From NCBI GenBank assembly GCA_023014365.1, contig JAEBUN010000047.1:186001-250000 (forward strand): a DNA stretch of 64,000 nt, read 5' to 3'. The notes under the pieces were generated by a model. It made no database searches and was not told the origin of the DNA. It worked only from the letters and a program-made list of their open reading frames with translations. Positions within the stretch are counted from its first letter, which is position 1. Each line of letters starts with the position of its first letter. The position numbers and the translations under genes are program-made. This DNA comes from Lepiota brunneoincarnata. Taxonomy: Eukaryota; Basidiomycota; Agaricomycetes; Agaricales; Agaricaceae. Positions 1 through 9,892 of the stretch are shown one piece after another.

Positions 1-695
1 TCACGGTAAGCCCTCAGGAAGCCTTGAGTGACCTTGAATGGTATATTTTCCCAGTCATATGTTATTCCTGGGCCAGTGTCTGTCGCATGTCTCGGTCCTT
101 AGGGAGCTATTGTATTCCCAGCAGAACTCGGTTTGCAAGGTTTTTTCCGCTTTGGTGGCGGTGTGACTGGTTCTGATACCATCTTGCAAGGAGATTGGTT
201 CTGAAATATCAGCCTTCTGTCACTCGTACGTCGAAGCTGCTGAATGAGGATGGCGGTAGATGATTATCACCTATTATTGTTGAACGAATTTGTTCGGGTA
301 TGCCCGGGAACGCATCAAGCCGTGATGCTGAGGTCGGTCCAAGAAAAGAGTCAAAGAGAGCAAGCGGTCTCTCACTTGGGGGAAAACATGATATGTAATC
401 ATGATCATCGAGGGCATTGCCGATGCTGCGCGTTAGAAATTAGTCTTGTGTAAAATTCTTTGTATCCTTCCCAGCACGAAATATTCATGTGCGGACGAAG
501 TTAAATAGAACTCTTCTCGTAATGACGCGCTCCCCTTGTTACTCACTCAGCATCTCAATCACACTCCTATAGCAGTCTCCGTCATACAGAACTCCGCCCA
601 TACCAACCCACCCCACCATCTACGACACAGAGGCTTCCTTCCACAACTCAACGCCAGGTAGCATATCCTTCGGGGCACAGCACAAAATGGGAACA

Positions 696-3162
696 TTACA
701 TTTCAGACGTTTTCAATCTTTTGGGCCGGGAAGCGGGGGTAGGAGAGTCAGCTCCACTTGGCTCTATGACCTGCTCGGGGGCCCCACTGGCGCTCCAGGG
801 GCGTTTGGAGGTGCCAGTAAGTCGATACAGTTGAACCTGGCCAGCGTCATCTCTCGCCTGCATGAATTCCCTGATGAGTACACTGTGAATTTCCTGGAAA
901 GCGGCTTGATCGATCTCCGGCCCGGCCTCAGCCACTTTATAGTTTTTCACAAGCTCTTGCCTGATTACTTCCAATCGCAATGCAGTATCTTGGAAAGATT
1001 CCGGGAGATGGGGTAAAGCGTCGTAAAGGGTTGTCTCCGCCCGTAGTACCTCCGTACGCCCAGCATGAAAAAGAATCCCTGGGAACAATGATCGTGCATA
1101 CCCAGCCTGTTCCTCCACGGACGAGTGGGCGATTTCACCTTGAACATCTCGGTGATTGAATATCATCCACAATGCTATCCGCCACATAGACTCGAGATCA
1201 TGTAGGGGGTTATAACAAAAAAGTGGTGGTCTAGGTCGAGATGCAAGATCTTTCCGGCTCGAAACTCGCGTTTGAGGCACGAAAAGATACCTTTCATGCT
1301 CAACTTCAACTGCCATGAAGTCGAGGGTGCCCTGTATTGATGTCTATGAGAAATTGGAACAACTACCTGATGGTCAAGGCGCACCGTACGAATTTCATGG
1401 GAGCTCGCTTGACTCATCTTCTTCGTGTACTCCAAGTCGCTCAACTTGCCATTGCCATTGAACACAAGAAGATTCCCGGCGCTGACATCACGGTGCACCC
1501 ATCCATATTTATGTAATAGCTCAAGCGCTGATAGGGCCAATAAAGGTCTCGCCGGTAGCCGTTGTTTAGGCGATAAAAAAGGCGTACCTTTCGTCCCATC
1601 CATCAAGCTCTGAAAGGCCGTGGCAAGACTTTTCACAGAATGTAATGCCTCCGCGACCTCTTTGTACACAATGCGATAATGGACTTTGGCACTGTAACGG
1701 TAGTGCTTTGCATGACGTCGTCGCGATCGCCCCAGTGCATCCACCAAGGGGATGGACCCAACACTTGTGGTAGGCTCGGACCGACCCATTTTCTTCTGAA
1801 GTAAAAACCGGTCACTGGAGGGAACTTCAGTACTACGCAACATGAGGTCCTGTGTGTGATCTGTTTGGCTATTGATGAGAACGTCTCCGTGATGGAGCAC
1901 GGTCATGAAGTATTGTCGAATAAGTGTTTTATCTTGCTCGTTAGCCTCGTCTTCAATCATCTGACGAGTTTCTCCTTCACGATCGCGATCATGATCAACC
2001 CAGACATCCTTGAGAGCAACCGGGTCGCCTTCTACCTTGTCAGTGTTGCGATTAAGCATGCGAGCCCTGAAAACCCGTGTTCCCCTGCCGCGCAGAGCAT
2101 CAGTGGCGAAGTCAGACAGAATCCCCTCCGTGCGATACACGATCGGAACAATTTGACCAGAGATACGCGCATGAACCGTGATATCGTAATGGTCTTGGTC
2201 GGCTCCGGGTACTCGGCGTATGGTAGGGTCCCATCCAACACTTTCCGGCGTCGAGTAGGCAACCGATAGAACGAAACGAATGAGCAGATCGCGATCCTAT
2301 GAAGTTGGTTGATGCGAAGTTTATATGTACACAGTATTGTTAAACTCACCTGCATGAAATTGAACGACTTGGTGACAAATACCGTCGAGCGGCTCACAAA
2401 CCATAGCCTCATGGAAGCGCTTTCTACAGTGAACCCGAACGTAAACCTGCGGCAAGGATCATCACGCATGGTGTGATGCATGTTCCATATAATCTTGCGC
2501 ACGTTCTTCGTAACATAGTTGTATCAACCGAGGTTTATGCAGGCCTGTATAATTATACTTACATCATCAATATCATCCGGAGTCATTCCCTTCTTGTACT
2601 GCCCTGGGACAGCAACATCGGACCACTTGTGACCGCTTTCCACGTTAGACTGGCGGGTAAAATAGCCGTCAGGACGCGACTTATTCCCGAGAGTGGAGAT
2701 CGGGGCTCGGTGAGGATCGTCGTGGTACTGGAGGTATGGCGATCGAATGAGGCCGCTACAATCAATGATATTTTTGAAGACCACTCCGAGGGGTTGGAAG
2801 GCGCTGGGCTTGCGTAAGTCAGAGTTTACAAGATTGTTTGAGAAGGCAGTCCATCGGTTGTCTTGCACATGTCGTCTCGCAATAAGCCTTTGGGTAATTG
2901 CCATTAACTCGATACCGTCAACCTTTGGAGCCGCTTTGTCCAAGAAGAATTCCACAGGTACCTCCGGAATATAGCTACCCAGATCGTTCATGATAACGGC
3001 GCGTTTCTGGTCCAAGTCGCCTTTTCGGTAAGCCCCGCTGGATGTGTGTTTGGGAACAGCCAGAGTGTCGGGTTTCAGCTGCGAGTCACGGCGTGGAGGG
3101 GTTTGTGGGTCTGGCATGGCGTTGGTTGAGGGGACGCTGGGCCCCGTGAGAATCTTCCACAT
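696..3162 (-). CDS. FunK1-type fungal protein kinase, copy A
   Basis: Predicted kinase of the fungal-specific FunK1 family (Pkinase_fungal), about 747 residues; cellular role unknown. Model on the minus strand: 2563..3162, 2350..2505, 1588..2296, 1385..1527, 696..1331; the sum is an open frame with four introns of 53-60 nt. The beta-3 lysine is in VALKDVW (about residue 348). The catalytic loop is HRDVSAGN (about 500-507). The metal-binding DFG position reads DLE in KLSDLEY (about 519-521), as often seen in this family. GTLDFMAVEV and the NPLHDLESMW segment are typical of the FunK1 C-lobe. The C-terminus is a short basic tail. An in-frame TTG lies 18 nt upstream; the ATG at 3162 is preferred, and the next ATG is at 3117. 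No stop or frameshift is visible, so the copy is probably functional. Confidence 0.88.
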
Positions 3163-3176
3163 GCGATTACAGGGCG

Positions 3177-3575
3177 TCAAAGCTCATATCCAATCCATCG
3201 ACTGGGCGTCAAGTCCAGCATTATCGCGTTAGCCCCGCAGCTACTGAAGCTGCGCGAGTTCACCCACCATACCATTCTCATCCACTCCTGGGCTTGTTCC
3301 TCACGACTCGAACAGCCATCCCATTTTTGTTCGTCACCTGCTCCTGGGTTTATCGCTCTTCTGCTCCAGTCCCTGCCGTTCGCTAGGACAATAGTCAATT
3401 TGACGCCACGAACGCCCCCGCACCTCTTCGCACACTTGGCCTCGACCCTAAAGTAATGGACCATCGTATACGTCTGTTGCGCTGCGATCGCACCAGGTCG
3501 TATGGAGTTTAGCTCCTTCAAAACCTCGCCGAACCTGCCCTCTTTTGTTTCTGCCCTCACTGCCACGGTTAGCAC
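3177..3575 (-). other. Spacer between FunK1-A and PCNA-A with a conserved open frame
   Basis: This 520-base spacer has an open frame of about 130 codons (3177-3575) without an ATG at its start. Its first half recurs at 15638-15841. Its second half recurs, in the same frame, as the tail fused to SYG1 at 9893-10106. In unit C the frame is cut by a 66-nt insertion at about 15575-15640. I recognise no domain. The frame being kept in two contexts hints at an exon of an unknown gene, but without a start codon it may simply be recently duplicated non-coding DNA. Confidence 0.3.
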
Positions 3576-3700
3576 AACCTTGTGGATCTCACGTGTGTTG
3601 AAGGCTCGAACTGGAGAAACGGATCCGTATGACGGGCATCAATATCAATGAAATAAGAAAACAAGATGGAATAAGGAATATAACAGCAGTAGGAATGATC

Positions 3701-4640
3701 TCACTCATCGCCGATCTTCGGCGCCAGATAGTAACGAATATAACCCCCCCCAAATTCATACGCAACCTGCAGAGACACGTGTCAGCTCCAACAAAGAGAG
3801 GGGAGTCGTCAACATACGAGTAGTGGGACGTCATTGCTCATCATGAGTTGTACCCTGGTTGAGAGATTAGAGCTCTTGGAGAAGTTGACGAGATATTTGA
3901 GGGAGAACGTGAGGGACACGTGTTGATTCATTTCAACTCTGACGCCCTGATCATCTTCTTCTGATTTTTTTGAGGTCTTTGCCTTTTTGCTCGGTTTTGA
4001 TGAGTCATTGACCTTGATTCCTGATGAGCACAAGGGAGCGCACATGGGGACATACGGTGGCGACGGACCTTTTTGCGCTTCTTGCCATTTGCCCCTTCCT
4101 CCTCCTCCTCCTCCCCCTCTTGTTCCTCCTCCCCTTCTCCGTCCGAATCAGGCCTGAACTCCTGCTCCTGGTCGTCCATCTCGACATCGGCATTTTTCTC
4201 CTTCTTGACCTTGGGCTTCTTGCTCGCGCCTTCCTCGTCCTCGTCCCCGACTTCTTCAGACTTAGCTTGGACCTTGCCAATTTTACCCTCGGAAGCCTTG
4301 AGGAGAATGTTCCCGTTGGCAGCTTCACCCTCGCTTGTGAACCGAACACCTTCCTTGCTGACCTCGATACGCACACTCTCGCCAAGTTGAGACAGATCAC
4401 GGACGATGCGAGTAAATTCAACCGACGGCATAACCACCCGCGATTCGTACTCGGTTTCAGGAATAGTCAGTTGATCGGAATCGATGTCCATCAACTTCAT
4501 GTCGTATTCAGCGATACGATCCATGTCTTTGGAATGATTAGACTTAGGAGGGGTGCGAGATGAAGAGAGCAGAACACGCACTTTTAGCCTCGTACACCAG
4601 ATTCAACACGTCTGCCTCGTCTGCTGCTTTCAGTGTGCAT
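3701..4640 (-). pseudogene. PCNA copy A, missing its 5' end
   Basis: Matches exons 3-5 and the end of exon 2 of the complete PCNA gene at 15967-17220. It keeps the interdomain connecting loop ([13 protein letters not shown]), the long acidic/lysine-rich insert and the C-terminal [10 protein letters not shown], with stop at 3701. Homology ends at about 4640, so exon 1 and about 70 further N-terminal residues are absent, including the first part of domain 1. Relative to copy C there are a few substitutions in the insert and a changed intron 2 (around 4530-4570). A ring subunit cannot be made from this copy alone. The near-identity to the complete copy points to a recent event. Confidence 0.85.
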
Positions 4641-5880
4641 AGTTTTATGCCCGTACGTTGGAGGAGAAGGATGCTTTTACAAGACAAAACTGGTCAGTCT
4701 TCCGACGTCTATTCTCTGGAGTTATCCGGGACCAGCCGTTCCCATTGACGGACCCTTGATAATGACTAAGAATACTGATACAAGGTTATGCACCTGCCAC
4801 CCCGATTGTGCCCGATTCGATTGTCGGCTCACATGCTTCGAGTTACCTGTATGTCAGAAACAAAGACTCGCAGCGGGTCCTTGTCTGTGTAATTAGTCCA
4901 AATGATTTATATTGAACGTAGGATGATCTTCCACCGCATGTTACCAAATGCCCAGGCCCATACTCCATTGACACGTCATCATTGGCTTTGGGAATCATTG
5001 TCTCCGTAGCCTTCGGAATGGCATGTAGTCGGTTTAAATCTGACGCTAGCTTCTAGTCAGACTCGTGCTTTCGTTAAAAATATCATTGAGTTCTCGTACA
5101 TCTTTACATTGCCCCTGGAAACTTTGGGCCAAGCGAACCGGGTGAACGAAAGTGATCGGACACGTAAATGATAATTGCTGGCCTTCATGAGGCTTGGTTC
5201 GCTCTCACGGATACCATGGATCTCCTCGTAAATTCTGAAGAGTGACTGCAAATTTTTGAGGCCAACCCTTGTGTTTGGATCCGTGAAAGTGCGACGCGAA
5301 CTGCTGGCTTACATCATCAAATCGATAATAGAAATAGTGGCAAGCTCGTGGAAATAGGTAATTCTATCTCGAGTCCCACTCGTTCGTTGTCCGTTGAGGC
5401 CGCTCACCGATGGCATCCTTTCAGTGAGCGCGAAACATGATGCGAAAACGTTTGTATAATTATTGCGCCATAAAAGGGACATAACAGAACACATGTTCTC
5501 TCACCGGACTATATATATGCACAGTAGAGGGACTATAGTAAGCCCAGGCTTACAGACGGTCACAGATATCGAGCAGCCGATGGCGCGAAAATGCAAACAA
5601 GTTTGTATGCGAACAACAACCGTCATGTCGTGAAATGCGAGCTGTGCAACCGTACACTCAAATTACCTGTATCTGTACCTGTAGTATTACCACATTCTTC
5701 GCACTAATGGCCATACACCCCGATCATGCTCACTTGAAGCTCACTCGCTAGATTGGATTTGGGCTGTGACGCCGAGGGAGTTGACTTAGCACACTGCTCG
5801 GGTATGCGTGACCTTGAAGACATGTTTGCTATCTTCGACATTTTCTCCCTACCATGTCTGCACCAGGAGAATGGAATCGT
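4641..5880. other. Unit junction without a recognised gene
   Basis: Sequence between the truncated PCNA-A and the SYG1-B fragment. Open frames are short and none resembles a known family. Bases about 5780-5900 are the reverse complement, with mismatches, of 60085-60235, which lie downstream of the SYG1 relic there. That stretch therefore represents the old 3' flank of a SYG1 gene. The rest has no counterpart in the window. Confidence 0.5.
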
Positions 5881-5899
5881 GAATCCGGTTATGGATAAT

Positions 5900-6610
5900 C
5901 AATGGTCAAAGCAGTGTTGCAGCAGATAGCGTGATCCAGACAAGGGGCCATAGTGTTGGTGAAATGTGTGGAGATCCAATATGAGCGAATGATAGCAAGA
6001 AAGCATAACACAGTGTCGCAAACAAGAAGCTAGGAATCTGTGATCGAAGTCAGCAGTATATTCCGCAACTCTTGGCCAAGAGCCTGCCTCGTAATACTGT
6101 CGATAGTCTATTCGGCTTTGAGCATCCAATCCTGGTCGAAGAGCATCAGCAAGTCACGAGGCTGGACGCGTCAACATTGTCCGTCGCTCACCGAAAATGA
6201 AGGCGTAATTGATGCCATACCTCTCCCAGACAAGGAAATCGAGTCCAACAAGCAGAGAATAAACAACGGGTACAAGAAATATGCCATAAATGAACAGTAA
6301 CGCATCCCAGCCAAGGATTTCGGCTTGTGTTTCTTTCCGCGTACCTAGCGATAACCCTGAGTCAGCTCGGGATTGTATCATTTGACCAGGAAGCGACATA
6401 CTGTAATATAAACCACACGCCAAGGCTGGTATCGCTGCTCCAATCATAATTCCAGAGCGGAAGGTGCTGAAATGGTGGGTTTCCCGTTGGATGCCTTCAG
6501 AGAGGCGGTTCATTTTCTTCATTAAACCGGTACCGGGGATTAATACGCTGAGAATGGACCCGGATTTTATTGAAGAAAGGGAGACGTGCGGAAGGCTTGG
6601 GCATATGGTT
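5900..6610 (-). pseudogene. SYG1/XPR1-type EXS gene, internally deleted copy B
   Basis: Encodes the first transmembrane exons of the EXS region (FSTFRSGIMIGAAIPALA, then WDALLFIYGIFLVPVVYSLL and GINYAFIFG), followed by the HRFLASCLRH region, with the same GC-AG intron as copy C. At about 5900 the homology to copy C stops and joins the 3' flank of the gene. All exons matching 10107-11340 of copy C are therefore missing. A small indel near 6540 relative to copy C also shifts the 5' frame. This is a dead fragment. Confidence 0.82.
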
Positions 6611-7403
6611 CACGCATCTCCATCATCCTTGGAAGTTTCAGTGTACTTTGATCAATCCAAGTTGCTCACGGTGGGCCCTCAAGAAGCCTTGAGTGACCTT
6701 GAATGGTATATTTTCCCAGTCATATGTTGTTCCTGGGCTAGTGTCTGTCGCATGTCTCGGTCCTTAGGGAGCTATTATATTCCCAGCAGAACTCGGTTTG
6801 CAGGGTTGTTTCCGCTTTGGTGGCGGTGTGACTGGTTCTGATATCATCTCGCAAGGAGATTGGTTCTGAAATATCAGCCTTCTGTCGCTCGTACGTCGAA
6901 GCTGCTGAATGAGGATGGCGGTAGATGATTATCACCTATTATTGTTGAACGAATTTGTTCGGGTATGTCCGCGAACGCATCGAGCCGTGATGCTGAAGTC
7001 AGGACAAGAAAAGAGTCAAAGAGAGCAAGCGGTCTCATCACTTGGGGGAAAACATGATATGTAATCATGATCATCGAGGGCAGTGCCGATGCTGCGCGTT
7101 AGAAATTAGTCTTGTGTAAAATTCTTTGTATCCTTCTCAGCACAAAGTATTCATGTGTGGACGAAGTTAAATAGAACTCTTCTCATAATGACAATGTTTA
7201 CTTTTCCACGCTCCCCTTGTTACTCGATCAGCATCACAAGCACACTCCTATAGCAGTCTCTGTCATACGGAACTCCACCCATACCAACCCACCCCACCAT
7301 CTACAACACAGAGGCTTCCTTCCACAGCTCAACACCAGGTAACATATCCTTCGAGGCACAGCATGCTCTGGGGGATCTAGTTCGCACAGCACAAAAGGGG
7401 ACA

Positions 7404-9871
7404 TTACGTTTCAGACGTTTTCAATCTTTTGGGCTGGGAAGCGGGGGTAGGAGAGTCAGCTCCACTTGGCTCTATGACCTGCTCCGGGGCCCCACTGGCG
7501 CTCCGGGGGCATTTGGAGGTGCCAGTGAGTCGATACAGTTGAACCTGGCCAGAGTCATCTCTCGCCTCCATGAATTCCTTGATGAGTACACTGTGAATTT
7601 CCCGGAAAGCGGCTTGATCGATCTCCGGCCCTGCCTCGGCCACCGTATAGCACCTCACAAGTTCTCGCCTGATTACGCCCAATCGCAATCCAATATCTTG
7701 GAAAGATTCCGGGATATGAGGCAAAGCCTCATAAAGAACTTCCCCCACCTGTAGCACTTCAAAACGCCCAGCACATAAAAGAATCCCTGGGAAAAATGAT
7801 CGCGCATATCCAGCCTGTGTCCCCGCAGATGGGTGGGCGACTTCATCTTGACGATCACGATGATTGAATAACATCCACAATGCTATCCACCACATCGACT
7901 CGAGGTCATGGAGGGGGTTATAACAAAAAACTGGTGGTTTCGGTCGAGATGCAAGATCTTTCCGGCTCAGAACTTGCCTTTCGGGAACAAAGAGATACCT
8001 TTCACGCTCAATTTCGACTGCCATGAAATCAAGTGTGCCCTGTATTGATGTCTATGAGAAATTGGAACAAATACCCAATGGCCATGGCGCACCGTACGAA
8101 TTTCATGGAAGCTCTCTTGACTCATCCTTTTCGCGTACTCCAAGTCGCTCAACTTGCCATTGCCATTGAATACGAGAATATTCCCGCAGCTGACATCGCG
8201 ACGCACCCATCCATATTTATGTAATAGCTCAAGCGCTGATAGGGCCAATAAAGGTCTCGTCAGTAGCCGTTGTTTAGGCGATAAAAAGAGGCATACCTTT
8301 CGTCCCATCCATCAAGCTCTGAAACACCGTGGCAAGACTCTTCACAGAATGTAATGCCTCCGCGACCTCTTTGTACACAATGCGATAATGGACTTTGGCA
8401 CTGTAACGGTGGTGACTTGCATGACGTCGTTGCGATCGCCCTGGTGCATCCACCAAGGGGATGGACCCAGCACTTGTGGTATGCTCAGACCGACCCATTT
8501 TCTTCTGAAGTAAAAATCGGTCACCGGAGGGGACTTCAAAACGACGCAACATGAGGTCCTGTGTGTGATCCGTTTGGCTATTGATGAGAACGTCTCCGTG
8601 GTGGAGTATAGTCATGAAGTATTGTCGAATGAGAGCTTTATCTTGCTCGTTAGCCTCGTCTTCGAGTCTCTGGCGAGTCTCTCCTTCACGATCACGATCA
8701 TGATCAACCCAGACATCCTTGAGAGCAACCGGGTCGCCTTCTACCTTGTTAGTGTTGCGATTAAGCATGCGAGCCTTGAAAACCCGTGTTCCCCTGCCGC
8801 GCAGAGCATCAGTGGCGAATTCGGACAAAAGCCCCTCCGTGCGATACACGACCGGAACAATTTGACCAGAGATACGCGCATGAACCGTGATATCGAAATG
8901 GTCTTGGTCGGCTCCGGGTACTCGGCGTATGGTAGGGTCCCATCCAACACTTTCCGGCGTCGAGTAGGCAACCGATAGAACGAAACGAATGAGCGGATCG
9001 CGATCCTATGAAGTTGGTTGATGCGAAGTTGATAGGTATACAGTATTGTTAAACTCACCTGCATGAAATTGAACGACTTGGTGACAAATACCGTCGAGCG
9101 GCTCACAAACCACAGCCTCATGGAAGCGCTTTCTACAGTGAACCCGAACGTAAACCTGCGGCAAGGATCATCACGCATGGTGTGATGCATGTTCCATATA
9201 ATCTTGCGCACGTTCTTCGTAACATAGTTGTATCAACCGAGGTTTATGCAGGCCTGTATAATTATACTTACATCATCAATATCATCCGGAGTCATTCCCT
9301 TCTTGTACTGCCCTGGGACAGCAACATCGGACCACTTGTGCCCGCTTTCCACGTTAGACTGGCGGGCAAAATAGCCGTCAGGACGCGACTTATTCCCGAG
9401 AGTGGAGATCGGGGCTCGGTGAGGATCGTCGTGGTACTGGAGGTATGGCGATCGAACGAGGCCGCTACAATCAATGATATTTTTGAAGACCACTCCGAGG
9501 GGTTGGAAGGCGCCGGGCTCGCGTAAGTCAGAGTTTACAAGATTGTTTGAGAAGGCAGTCCACCGGTTGTCTTGCACATGTCGTCTCGCAATAAGCCTTT
9601 GCGTAATTGCCATTAACTCGATACCGTCAACCTTTGGAGCCGCTTTGTCCAAGAAGAATTCCACAGGTACCTCCGGAATACAGCTACCCAGATCGTTCAT
9701 GATAACGGCGCGTATCTGGTCCAAATCGCCTTTTCGGTAAGCCCCGCTGGATGTGTGTTTTGGAACAGCGAGAGTGTCGGGGGTCAGGTGCGAGTCACGG
9801 CGTGGAGGGGTTTGTGGGTCTGGCATGGCGTTGGTTGAGGGGACGCTAGGCCCCGTGAGAATCTTCCACAT
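7404..9871 (-). CDS. FunK1-type fungal protein kinase, copy B
   Basis: Second FunK1 paralogue, about 747 residues. Model: 9272..9871, 9059..9214, 8297..9005, 8093..8235, 7404..8039. It keeps the VALK lysine and the DLEY motif. The catalytic loop is HRD followed by VSCGN, so the Ala before Gly in copy A is Cys here. A one-base insertion relative to copies A and C (near 8285) falls inside intron 3, making it 61 instead of 60 nt; translated without splicing it looks like a frameshift, but the spliced frame is intact. Its 5' neighbour on the minus strand is the chimeric SYG1 rather than PCNA, so its upstream region may differ from that of the other copies. Confidence 0.87.
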
Positions 9872-9892
9872 GCGGTTACAGGGCGTCAAAGC

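Larger units (their letters stand above)
1..4640. repeat. Tandem segmental duplication, unit A
   Basis: First of three large related blocks. Bases 1-240 match 6665-6900 and 12105-12345. Bases 240-3400 follow 6905-10106 and 12345-15650, and 3383-4640 follow 15641-16905 almost base for base. The unit carries FunK1 copy A and the 3' part of a PCNA gene, both on the minus strand. Similarity to unit C stops abruptly at about 4640, inside PCNA coding sequence. The window starts inside the unit, so more of it lies to the left. Bases 1-690 hold no gene of their own: they are the spacer between SYG1 and FunK1. Confidence 0.93.

Noticed and set aside
1856..2269. Plus-strand frame of 137 codons repeated in all three units (8565-8978, 13965-14378)
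   Set aside because: Antisense shadow of FunK1 exon 3; conservation is explained by the duplication and the kinase frame.
2473..2817. Plus-strand frame repeated at 9182-9526 and 14408-14926
   Set aside because: Antisense to FunK1 exons 1 and 2 and crosses their intron.
4024..4563. Long plus-strand frames rich in Leu/Phe or Ser opposite the PCNA insert (also 16290-16865)
   Set aside because: They are the antisense of GAG/AAG-rich coding sequence; codon repeats keep several frames open. The minus strand carries the PCNA homology.
8274..8308. Frameshift making FunK1-B a pseudogene
   Set aside because: The extra base is in an intron, as judged from phase and conservation in all three copies.
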